Positions 16,667 to 24,786 of a stretch of DNA of 64,000 nt are shown piece by piece; position 1 is the stretch's first letter, and each line of letters starts with the position of its first letter. The notes under the pieces are model-generated. The model saw only the letters and a program-made list of their open reading frames with translations, did no database searches and was not told where the DNA came from. Origin of the DNA: an uncultured Paracoccaceae bacterium. Lineage in GTDB: Bacteria > Pseudomonadota > Alphaproteobacteria > Rhodobacterales > Rhodobacteraceae. The translations under genes were made by a program, and so were the position numbers. The DNA lies in the NCBI GenBank assembly GCA_937872465.1, contig CALMSR010000036.1:43999-107998 (forward strand). The letters are read 5' to 3'.

Positions 16667-17257
16667 ATGGCGGAAAAGCACACCGAGAGCTATCGCGGCA
16701 TGCGGGATTTCTCGCGGACGCCGAAGCCCGAGGGCGGGTCGGGCGGCGCGCGCGGCAAGCCGATCTTCGTCGTCCAGCGGCACGACGCCTCGACCGAGCA
16801 CTACGATTTCCGCATCGAGGTCGACGGTACGATGAAATCCTGGGCGGTGCCGAAGGGGCCGTCCACCGATCCGCGCGACAAGCGGCTGGCGGTGCCGACC
16901 GAGGACCATCCGGTCGAGTATGCCGATTTCGAGGGTGTGATCCCGGAGGGGGAATATGGCGCCGGCACGGTGCTGGTCTGGGACCGCGGGTCTTACGAGA
17001 ACCTGACCAGGGACGAGGATGGCGGAGAGCGCGGCGTGGCCGAGGCGCTGGAGGCCGGGCACGTCGTGCTGCGGCTGCACGGAGAGAAGATCGCGGGTGG
17101 CTACGCGCTGCAGCGGATCGGCACCGGCGACGAGACGCGCTGGCTGCTGGTCAAGGTGGACGACGAGGCCGCCGATGCGCGCCGGAACCCGGTCTCCACC
17201 GAGCCGGACTCGGTGCTGTCCGGGCGCAGCATCGACGAGATCGGCAAGGACGGATGA
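16667..17257 (+). CDS. Stand-alone LigD-type 3'-phosphoesterase
   Basis: This 196-residue protein equals the phosphoesterase domain of bacterial LigD, which cleans 3' ends before ligation. Visible motifs are FVVQRHDASTEHYDFRIEVD with the catalytic histidines and WAVPKGPSTDPRDKRLAVP. DHPVEYADFEGVIPEGEYGA and VLVWDRGSYENL follow. The length is that of a complete single-domain protein. It overlaps the following ligase gene by 4 nt (ATGA). Neither a LigD polymerase domain nor Ku is in the window, so a full end-joining pathway cannot be claimed. Confidence 0.88.
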   Translation: MAEKHTESYRGMRDFSRTPKPEGGSGGARGKPIFVVQRHDASTEHYDFRIEVDGTMKSWAVPKGPSTDPRDKRLAVPTEDHPVEYADFEGVIPEGEYGAGTVLVWDRGSYENLTRDEDGGERGVAEALEAGHVVLRLHGEKIAGGYALQRIGTGDETRWLLVKVDDEAADARRNPVSTEPDSVLSGRSIDEIGKDG

Positions 17258-17880
17258 CGCGCCCGCTCGCCCGCCTGTCCAGGGAGGATCGCGAGCGCGC
17301 CAGGCCGGAGGCGTTGCCCGGCTGGCGGGCGCCGGCGCTGGCGACCCTGACCGATGAGGGGTTTTCCGATCCGGGCTGGATTTTCGAGCGCAAGCTCGAC
17401 GGCGAGCGCGCGGTGGCGGTGGTGGGCGGCGGCCCGGCGCGGATTCTGAGCCGCAACCGCAAGGAGCTCGGCGATACCTACCCGGAGCTGGTCGACGCGC
17501 TGCGAGGCCGGGCCCGGTGCAACAGCGTGCTCGACGGCGAGGTCGTGGCCTTCAAGGGTGCCGTCACCAGCTTCGCGCGGCTGCAGGGCCGCATGCAGAT
17601 CCGCGATCCCGACGAGGCGCGGGCCAGCGGCATCGACGTCTGCTACTACCTCTTCGATCTGCTGCATCTCGCCGGCCGCGACCTGCGCCCGCTGCCACTG
17701 CGCCAGCGCAAGGTGCTGCTGAAGGACGCGATCGACTGGGGCGATCCGCTCCGCTTCACCGCCCACCGCAACCGTGACGGCGAGGCGTATTTCCGCGACG
17801 CCTGCGAGCGGGGCTGGGAAGGGCTGATCGCCAAGTGCGCCGATGCATCCTATCCGGGCGGGCGCTCGCGGGACTGGCAG
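17254..17880 (+). pseudogene. ATP-dependent DNA ligase, truncated at a breakpoint
   Basis: The adenylation domain of a LigD/LigB-type ligase is visible. Motif I is IFERKLDGERAVAV with the nucleotide-binding lysine, motif III is VCYYLFDLLHLAGRD, and motif IV is GWEGLIAKCADASY. Homology stops after RSRDWQ, just before motif V (usually W-K-L-K-C). The rest of the domain and the OB-fold are gone. The frame stays open to 18552 but runs antisense through a thiolase fragment and the fadE gene, so those residues are not ligase. The start overlaps the phosphoesterase stop. A ligase without motif V is not expected to seal DNA. Confidence 0.82.
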
Positions 17881-17991
17881 CGCCCGCCCGGCCTGAACCG
17901 CGAGATCGACCGGCGTGAAGGGCCCGGGCTGGCCGCGGGCCTTGATGAACGGCGTGCGGGCGCCGTCGACGATCCAGACCGGGCGGGTCAC
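17877..17991 (-). pseudogene. Acetyl-CoA acyltransferase (thiolase), N-terminal fragment
   Basis: From a GTG at 17991 the minus strand reads MTRPVWIVDGARTPFIKARG, then GPFTPVDLAVQAGRAL, the start of a FadA/FadI-type thiolase. Family resemblance ends after about 38 residues at the same place where the ligase on the other strand ends. The GTG overlaps the fadE stop (GTGA), so the genes once formed a beta-oxidation operon. The catalytic cysteine and the rest of the enzyme are missing. Confidence 0.78.
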
Positions 17992-20231
17992 GAGACCATC
18001 GCCCGGCGGGCCCGCGGCTGCTCGGAGTCACGGGCGAGCGGCGAGAGCTCCTGCGGCGCGAAGTCGTCGACGGCGACGACCTTGGCGACCGCCTCGGCCG
18101 CGTCCCGCAGCCGCTCGGCCGCCTCCTCGTTCAGGACGCCGCGCTCCACGGCGTCGTCGATGCCGTCGGCGCGCGCCTCGCGCAGCTTGCGCCGGGCGGG
18201 CTCGGTCGCGACGACGGCATCGAAGGCCGCCTCCAGATCGCGGATGCCGCCCTCGGGGCCGCCGCAGTGCACGCCGGCGGTCAGGCGATCGCGAGCCTCC
18301 GAGGGCTCGAGCAGCAGCTCGGCGCAGGCGCGGACGCTGTCGTCGTCCGGACCCGGATCGCGCGGGCCGCGGGGCAGGATCGCGACGCGGGCGAGCCAGG
18401 CGAGAGGCCGGTTCGGAAGGGCGCGGAGCGTGGCGTCGAGCCGGCGCTCGATCGTGGCAGTGCCCGTCGCCATGCAGCAGGCGACGAGCGGCAGGTCCGC
18501 CTCGGGCCGGCCGTCGTCCTCGAAGCGCTTCAGGACCGCGGAGAGCAGATAGAGCTCGGAGAGCACGTCGCCGAGCCGGGCCGAGATCAGCTCGCGCCGC
18601 TTGAGCCCGCCGCCGAGGGTCAGCAGCGCGATGTCGGCGACCACCGCGAAGGCGGCGGCATAGCGCGAAAGCCTGAGGTAGTGGCGGCGGAGCACCGGCC
18701 CCGACCCCGCCGGCACCGGGCCGAAGCGCGCGCCGCTCCAGGCGCGGAGCCAGGCGGCGAAGAAGGTCCTGAGGCCATGCCCGACATGGCCCCAGAAGGC
18801 CCGGTCGAAGGCGTCGAGATCGTCGCGCTCCAGCGCCATCATCTCGTCGAGCAGGTAGGGGTGGCAGCGGATCGCCCCCTGGCCGAAGATGATCAGGTTC
18901 TGGGTCAGGATGTTCGCGCCCTCCACCGTGATGCCGACGGGGATGGCGCGGTAGAGGTTGCCGAGGTAGTTGGCCGGCCCGTCGATCACCGTCTTGCCGG
19001 CGTGCACGTCCATCGCGTCGTCGACGGCGATGCGCATCCGCCAGGTCGCGTGCGCCTTCACGATGGCGGAGATCACCGCGAGCTTGCGGCCCTCGTCGAG
19101 CCCGGCGCAGGTCAGCCGCCGGGCGGCGTCGAGCTGGTAGGCGGTGGCCGCGAGCCGGGCGAGCCGCAGCTGCACCCCCTCGAACTTGCCAATCGGCACG
19201 CCGAACTGCTCGCGGACGCGCGCGTAGGCGCCGGTGGTCCGGGCCGAGAGCGCCGCCGCGGCGGCGGAGAGCGAGGGCAGCGAGATGCCGCGCCCTGCGG
19301 CGAGCGCGCTCATCAGCATCTTCCAGCCCTGCCCGATGCAGTCGCGGCCGCCGAGCACGGCGTCGAGCGGCAGAAAGACGTCGTGGCCGCGGTTCGGCCC
19401 GTTCTGGAACGCCTGCATGCAGGGCAGGTGCCGGCGGCCGATCTCGACGCCCGGCGTGTCAGTCGGCACGAGCGCCACGGTGATGCCGAGCTCCTCCTCT
19501 CCTCCGAGCAGCCGGTCGGGATCGCGCATCTTGAAGGCGAGACCGAGCACCGTCGCGACCGGCCCGAGCGTGATGTAGCGCTTGTGCCAGTTGAGCCGCA
19601 TGCCCAAGGTTCCGTCGTCGCCGCGGCAGACGATCCCCTCGTCGGTCATCGCCGCGGCGTCGGAGCCGGCCTCGGGGCTCGTGAGCCCGAAAGCCGGGAT
19701 CTCGCGGCCGCCGGCGAGCCGGGGCAGCCAGTGCGCCTTCTGCTCCTCGGTGCCGTATTGCAGCAGCAGCTCACCTGGCCCCAGTGAGTTTGGGACCATG
19801 ACGGTGACGGCGGCGGTCACGCTCCGCGTCGAGATGCGACGTATCACTTCTGACTGGGCATAGGCCGAGAACCCGAGGCCGCCATGCTCTTCGGGGATGA
19901 TCATGCCGAAGAAGCGGTGCTCGCCGAGGAACGCCCACACCTCGGGCGGCAGGTCGCGCCACTTCCAGGTGATGCGCCAGTCGTCGAGCATGTCGCAGAG
20001 CTCGGCGCAGGGGCCCTCGAGGAACGCCTGCTCGCGCTCGGTCAGCTCGGGCTTGGCCGTCTCGAGCAGCATCTCCCATTTCGGCGAGCCGGTGAAGAGC
20101 GCGGCGTCCCACCAGACGTCGCCGGCCTCGAGCGCCGCACGCTCCGTTTCCGAGAGTTGTGGAAGCGCACCGCGGGCCCAGCGGAAGATTCCGCCGCTAA
20201 GGTATCTCTTGCGAAGGCCAGTCTCGGTCAT
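17988..20231 (-). CDS. fadE: Acyl-CoA dehydrogenase, FadE type
   Basis: This is a 747-residue enzyme of the large FadE class, the first step of fatty-acid beta-oxidation (acyl-CoA to trans-2-enoyl-CoA, with FAD). The match is continuous. EHRFFGMIIPEEHGGLGFSA, AVTVMVPNSLGPGELLLQYG and IPAFGLTSPEAGSDAAAMTD occur in order. KRYITLGPVATVLGLAFKM, TVEGANILTQNLIIFGQGAI and LTLGGGLKRRELISARLGD follow. ATG 20231 has GAGGGAG as ribosome site and starts where the soluble part of E. coli FadE begins, so the N-terminal membrane helices of that enzyme are absent. The downstream thiolase is truncated. Confidence 0.93.
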   Translation of the reverse strand: MTETGLRKRYLSGGIFRWARGALPQLSETERAALEAGDVWWDAALFTGSPKWEMLLETAKPELTEREQAFLEGPCAELCDMLDDWRITWKWRDLPPEVWAFLGEHRFFGMIIPEEHGGLGFSAYAQSEVIRRISTRSVTAAVTVMVPNSLGPGELLLQYGTEEQKAHWLPRLAGGREIPAFGLTSPEAGSDAAAMTDEGIVCRGDDGTLGMRLNWHKRYITLGPVATVLGLAFKMRDPDRLLGGEEELGITVALVPTDTPGVEIGRRHLPCMQAFQNGPNRGHDVFLPLDAVLGGRDCIGQGWKMLMSALAAGRGISLPSLSAAAAALSARTTGAYARVREQFGVPIGKFEGVQLRLARLAATAYQLDAARRLTCAGLDEGRKLAVISAIVKAHATWRMRIAVDDAMDVHAGKTVIDGPANYLGNLYRAIPVGITVEGANILTQNLIIFGQGAIRCHPYLLDEMMALERDDLDAFDRAFWGHVGHGLRTFFAAWLRAWSGARFGPVPAGSGPVLRRHYLRLSRYAAAFAVVADIALLTLGGGLKRRELISARLGDVLSELYLLSAVLKRFEDDGRPEADLPLVACCMATGTATIERRLDATLRALPNRPLAWLARVAILPRGPRDPGPDDDSVRACAELLLEPSEARDRLTAGVHCGGPEGGIRDLEAAFDAVVATEPARRKLREARADGIDDAVERGVLNEEAAERLRDAAEAVAKVVAVDDFAPQELSPLARDSEQPRARRAMVS

Positions 20232-20276
20232 TGTGCTCCCTCGACTGGCTGCATTCTCCGGCCATGTTGATCGCAC

Positions 20277-20960
20277 GCCATATTGCTAGTCGAACGCCGG
20301 ACGGGCCCCGAAGTTCCCGTGAGATCCAATGGGGGCGGGGAATTGGCATCGACAATCTACCCTACTAAGAGGCCAGCAACAGCGATGTGCCTGATTCCGA
20401 ACCGGTGAAGTCCCAGGCTTGCCGGAAAATCTTGGAGGGGTGCATCCTCGCTGAAACCCGAGTGGACCGCGCCGGTTGCCGGCGGCGCAAGCAAGGTGGC
20501 ACCCCATGTCGCAGAGAATACCGGCGTCGATGCGTTCCCGCCAATCCTTTTCCGTCCCGATCGCGGGTCGCCTTTCGTCGCCGGACGGGCTGGCCTAGCT
20601 GGTGCTGGCGGCCCGGGGCCACAGCGCCACCGGCACCAGGGCGCTCCCGCACCTGATGGCCGGCTCCAAGGAAGCCGCGGAGACCGCCGGCGCCCGAAGA
20701 TCATCCCCGACGCCCGTTCCAGCGCGGAGCGCGCCCGCCGATCTATCCAGAAAAGCTCGGACTTGGCCATGTCGTCCAGTTCAACCATGCCAATTCTTCC
20801 GATCTGGATGCGGTGCCGTGCAGGTTCTGGCGGGCAACAAGTTGACTGGACGCCCCCCCTCATCGTCAGTCTCCGGGCACTCGAATTTACAACGATTCAC
20901 ACCAGCGTTTCGGTGATTGTGCCAGGCTGGCCAAGCTAGCTCTTGGAGAGGGGCTCTTGA
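20277..20960. other. Gene-poor 0.7-kb gap upstream of fadE and the MFS gene
   Basis: No full gene can be supported. On the minus strand a short piece near 20770 resembles the start of an IS5-family transposase (see separate entry). The remaining frames give unfamiliar, arginine-rich translations. The stretch should contain divergent promoters for fadE and the MFS transporter. It reads as scar sequence left by rearrangement. Confidence 0.45.
20700..20770 (-). mobile_element. Possible remnant of an IS5-type transposase start
   Basis: The minus-strand frame reads MAKSELFWIDRRARSALE from 20770. IS5-group transposases often begin with a similar K-S-(E/D)-L-F-W-L run. The resemblance is lost after about 18 residues, and nothing downstream fits. 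The evidence is thin. Confidence 0.3.
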
Positions 20961-22343
20961 ATGTCTGATATCAGTGATGACCGACCCAGAGGATTTAGCC
21001 TTGATCTGGCGGTACGCGCGCCGGCTGGGTCGGTCGCCGCCGACATGGACCGTCTGGCGCTGACCTGGCTGCACATTGCCGTCGCGGTGGTGGCGGGTCT
21101 GGGCTTTGCCTTCGATCTGGTCGAGATCGCGCTCGGCAATGTCCTCTCCGCGGTGTTCAACGCTCCGCCCTATTCTGTCACGCCCGCGCAATTGTCCTGG
21201 CTGCTCTCGGCGATGTACATCGGTGCGATCCCCGGCGCGCTGATCGCCGGCTTGATGGCGGACCGCTATGGCCGACGGCGTGTTCTGGTCGCGGTGCTCT
21301 TGGTGCTCTGCGTCACCTCGATTGCCGCCGCCGGAAGCCCGGACATCGGGAGCCTGATTCTCTGGCGGATCGTCTCGGGTCTGGCCCTGGGGGCCTATCC
21401 GCCGCTGATGATGTCGTTCATCGCGGATGTCATGCCGCCCAAACGTCGCGGCACCGTGACCATGGTCATTGTGGGCATCGCGAGCCTCGGGCCGGTCGCG
21501 ATGATCTTCGGCGTGCGAGCGCTGGCAGACGTACAGCCGCTCGGCCTGGAGGGCTGGAGATGGGCCTTCATCGCCGGGGCGGTCGGCGCACTGATCGTGG
21601 CCGGGCTGTTCCAGCTGATTCCGGAATCGCCGCGATGGCTGGCCGTGCGCGGTCACCACGCGGAGGCGCAGGCCGCCTTGGCCCGATTCGAGCGGTCGGC
21701 GATCGCCGTGCCCAACCCGGCCAGTGCCGCACTGGAGGCGGCCGAGGCTGCACCGCCCGACGCCGGGAGCTACCGGCCGCCGGTAGCCCGTTTCGCGATT
21801 GTCGGCGCCATCTACTTCGTCACGCCCTGGGCCACGGTGGCCTTCCCGGTACTGATGGGCGCGGTGCTGATCGAGAAGGGCTTGTCGCTCTCCGATAGCC
21901 TTTTCTATGTCGGCATCTCGATGTTCGGCCCCGCAATCGGCGCGGTCATGAGCTCGACATTCGTCGATCGGATCAAGCGGCGCACGGCACTCATGTCCTT
22001 CGCCACCGGCATGATCATCGCCGCCACGGTCTTCGCGGCAACCATGAACCCGCTTTGGCTGATGGCCGCGGGCGTTTCGTTCCAGCTCTTCACGCTGCTA
22101 TACGTGCCGACCATGACGATTTATGCGGCCGAGCTCTTCCCGACGCCCTGGCGCGCCCGAACCTCGACCGCGGCCTGGTCGCTGAATCGACTGGCCTCGG
22201 CCATCGCCCCGCTTGTGCTCGTACCCCTTTTGAAGTTCTACGGGATCTGGCCGATGTTCGGCCTTATCATCGGAACGCTCGTCGTCGGCATCGTGTTGGT
22301 CGCGATGGCGCCCGAGGGCAGGGCCGGGCGCGCCGTCAGCTAG
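20961..22343 (+). CDS. MFS transporter (sugar/aromatic-acid symporter type)
   Basis: This 460-residue secondary transporter has about 12 membrane segments. Its markers are GLMADRYGRRRVLVAVLLVL (loop 2-3, the classic MFS signature) and RIVSGLALGAYPPLMMSFIA. PESPRWLAVRGHHAEA comes before the central loop, and YAAELFPTPWRARTSTAAWS in the second half resembles the sugar/metabolite symporter branch. ATG 20961 has GGAGAGGGG upstream. The stop is followed after 76 bp by the first STAND gene on the same strand. The substrate is unknown; a carboxylate or aromatic acid is likely from the subfamily look. Confidence 0.9.
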   Translation: MSDISDDRPRGFSLDLAVRAPAGSVAADMDRLALTWLHIAVAVVAGLGFAFDLVEIALGNVLSAVFNAPPYSVTPAQLSWLLSAMYIGAIPGALIAGLMADRYGRRRVLVAVLLVLCVTSIAAAGSPDIGSLILWRIVSGLALGAYPPLMMSFIADVMPPKRRGTVTMVIVGIASLGPVAMIFGVRALADVQPLGLEGWRWAFIAGAVGALIVAGLFQLIPESPRWLAVRGHHAEAQAALARFERSAIAVPNPASAALEAAEAAPPDAGSYRPPVARFAIVGAIYFVTPWATVAFPVLMGAVLIEKGLSLSDSLFYVGISMFGPAIGAVMSSTFVDRIKRRTALMSFATGMIIAATVFAATMNPLWLMAAGVSFQLFTLLYVPTMTIYAAELFPTPWRARTSTAAWSLNRLASAIAPLVLVPLLKFYGIWPMFGLIIGTLVVGIVLVAMAPEGRAGRAVS

Positions 22344-22419
22344 CCAGGCACTCAAGATCCAAGTCGGTCAGCGGCGCCGTTCGGCGCCGTTGCCCGTGCA
22401 ACGAGGTGGGACCAAGGCA

Positions 22420-24756
22420 ATGGACCCCGTTCGCCCGGTTGTCTCGGCCTCTTCGCTGCCGGAGGGCGGTCTGCCGGTGCGGCTCACGCCGATTTTCGGG
22501 CGCTCGGCGGATATCCGGGCAATCGACACCATGCTCGACACCACGCGGCTGGTCACCGTCGTTGGTCCCGGCGGCATCGGCAAGAGCACCGTCGCGCTCG
22601 CCGCCGCGGGCCTCCGCTGCTCGCGGACCGCTGTTGGCGCGCGCTTCGTCGACCTCGCCCATTGCCGCTACGACGGCGACGTGGTTCCCTACTTCGCCGG
22701 CACACTGAACCTCCCCTGCGCCCGCGAGACCGGGAGCGCCGAGATCGCCGCCGCGTTGGCGAGGAAGTCGCTGGTCCTGGTGCTCGACAACTGCGAGATG
22801 GTCATCGACGCCGTCGCGGAGCTCGCCGACCGTATCGCTGGCGCGGCGCCGGGCGTCCGCGTTATCGCCACCAGCCGTGAGCCGTTGCGCGTCCCCGGCG
22901 AACGCATCGTCCGCCTGCCAGGGCTCGCGATCCCGCAGGCGGTAGGCCCCGATGCGGCGCCGGCACGGACGGCGCCCGCCCTGGCGCTTCTTGCCGACCG
23001 GGCCTGCGCAGTAGATGCCGGGTTCCGGCTTTCCGACGACGACTTGCCCGGGGCAATCCGCCTCTGCCGGCAGCTCGACGGCATCCCGCTGGCGATCGAA
23101 CTGGCGGCGGCCCGGCTCGACACCATTGGCATTGACGAGATGGTCGAGCGGCTGGATGCCGACCACGGCCTTCTGTCAGGCGGATTGCGGACCGCGATGC
23201 CCCGGCACAAGACGCTCGAGGCGACACTCGACTGGAGCTTCGCGATTCTGAGCGAGCTTGAAAGGACCGTGCTGCAGTCGCTCTCGGTCTTCCGCGCGAC
23301 CTTCTCACTCGAAGCGGCGCTGTCCGTGGCGACCACCGAGGGCGAGCCCACGGCCCCCATCGCACGCTGCGTGGGCGATCTGGTGACGAAGTCGATGATC
23401 GTGGTGCAGGCGCAACGCGACGGCCGGCGCTACCGCATGCTGGAGACGACACGGCAATACGCAGGCAGGCGGCTCGAGAAGCAAGGCGACCGGGACGCCG
23501 TCCGCCGGCGGCACGCCCAGACCTGCCTGAACCTGTTGGGCGGCGCGCGCGACGAACTTCTGAGACTGCGGCGCGACCTATGGATGGACCGCTACGGAAC
23601 GCTGGTCGCGGATGTGCAGAGCGCCATCGAATGGGCCTTTTCGCCCGCGGGCGACCGCTATCTCGGGTCGTGGCTGGTGATCGGTGCGGCCCCCCTTGGC
23701 GAGCAACTGGTGCTGTCGCGGGACTATTTCGGGCGGCTTGAGGAAGTGGTCGAGGCGGGAAGCGGCACGGCAGGGGACGCCGGGCCCGAGATCAGCAAGC
23801 TGGGACTTCCCCTGGCGCATGTCCATATCCAGCTGCAAGGCGACCTGCGCCTCGGCCAGGCGACCGTGAAACGGATGGCCGAAGGCCAGGACCGCAGCCC
23901 CGAGGTCGTCGCCGCCGAATTCGGCGCGGCGCTTCTGTCGGGGCAATATCCGGATGCCTTGCGCCTCGCGGGCGAGATCGTCGAGATCGGCCGCCGGATG
24001 GACGATGCTTCGGTGCAGATGCTGGCGAGCCGATGCGCCGCGCAGGCGCATTTCTACCTCGGCAATATCGACGACGCCGCGCAACAGGCGCAGCGCGTGC
24101 TGGACAGTCCCTTCGAGTACCTGCCGCATTCCATGAACAACCATAGGATCACGATGCGCGTGGTGCTTGGCTCCTGCTCGGCCTTACGGGCGGACTTTCG
24201 CCAGGCCTTCGATTTCCTCGAGGAAGCGATCCGGCTGGGCCGCCGCGACAACCCGCTGACGCTGAGCGTCGCGATGACGCTCGGCGCGATCCCGGCGGCG
24301 ATCTGGGCAGGCGACGAGGCGCGGGCGCGGGACTGGCTCGACGAGGCGCGCAAAGTGGCCGAGCAAAGCGGGGCGGCGTTCTGGTCATTGTCGGTCGAGC
24401 AGCTCGCCCGCGGCGTCGCCGCCATCCGCGGCGAGGTCGTCGAGAGGCCCGAAGACGCCCATCTGGAGGATAAGATCGGGCATAGCGTACTCGACATGCT
24501 CCCCACCTTCTCGCGGCAGCTCTTCAGCCAGCGCGCCGAGGACCGCGTCCGCAAGGGGCTGGTCGCCTGGAACGCGGCGGAGGTGCAGCGGGTCGCGGTG
24601 GTACGTCGCCGGCCGCGGTCCTGCGCCGACGCCCGGGCGCGGCTCATCGACGCCGCGGAGGTCGCCAGACGGCAGGGCAGCCTGCTTTGGCTCGACCGGA
24701 TCGAACGGACGCTCATAGAGCTTGCCAGCGCGCCAGGGACCGACCTAACACTTTAG
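22420..24756 (+). CDS. STAND-type ATPase without DNA-binding domain
   Basis: This 778-residue protein of the signal-transduction ATPase (STAND, COG3903-like) group has Walker A in VVGPGGIGKSTVALAAAG near residue 47 and Walker B in LVLVLDNCEMVIDAV near 119. A sensor-type segment follows (VRVIATSREPLRVPGERIVR), then a winged-helix linker (KTLEATLDWSFAILSELE) and a long helical, TPR-like C-terminus. ATG 22420 has GAGGTGG as ribosome site; a TTG 30 bp upstream is less likely. Unlike the next gene it lacks an OmpR-type DNA-binding head, so it may act by partnering its paralogue. The ligand is unknown. Confidence 0.82.
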   Translation: MDPVRPVVSASSLPEGGLPVRLTPIFGRSADIRAIDTMLDTTRLVTVVGPGGIGKSTVALAAAGLRCSRTAVGARFVDLAHCRYDGDVVPYFAGTLNLPCARETGSAEIAAALARKSLVLVLDNCEMVIDAVAELADRIAGAAPGVRVIATSREPLRVPGERIVRLPGLAIPQAVGPDAAPARTAPALALLADRACAVDAGFRLSDDDLPGAIRLCRQLDGIPLAIELAAARLDTIGIDEMVERLDADHGLLSGGLRTAMPRHKTLEATLDWSFAILSELERTVLQSLSVFRATFSLEAALSVATTEGEPTAPIARCVGDLVTKSMIVVQAQRDGRRYRMLETTRQYAGRRLEKQGDRDAVRRRHAQTCLNLLGGARDELLRLRRDLWMDRYGTLVADVQSAIEWAFSPAGDRYLGSWLVIGAAPLGEQLVLSRDYFGRLEEVVEAGSGTAGDAGPEISKLGLPLAHVHIQLQGDLRLGQATVKRMAEGQDRSPEVVAAEFGAALLSGQYPDALRLAGEIVEIGRRMDDASVQMLASRCAAQAHFYLGNIDDAAQQAQRVLDSPFEYLPHSMNNHRITMRVVLGSCSALRADFRQAFDFLEEAIRLGRRDNPLTLSVAMTLGAIPAAIWAGDEARARDWLDEARKVAEQSGAAFWSLSVEQLARGVAAIRGEVVERPEDAHLEDKIGHSVLDMLPTFSRQLFSQRAEDRVRKGLVAWNAAEVQRVAVVRRRPRSCADARARLIDAAEVARRQGSLLWLDRIERTLIELASAPGTDLTL

Positions 24757-24786
24757 CTGGACCACGGTTCATGAACTCGTCCTCGG

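Noticed and set aside
17101..17991. A 296-codon minus-strand frame starting as a thiolase
   Set aside because: Beyond the first 38 residues it is antisense to the ligase fragment.
17880..18552. Extension of the ligase frame to 646 codons
   Set aside because: These codons run antisense to the thiolase fragment and fadE; no ligase motifs are present.
22390..22419. TTG start 30 bp upstream for the first STAND gene
   Set aside because: ATG 22420 has a good GAGGTGG site, while the TTG has none.
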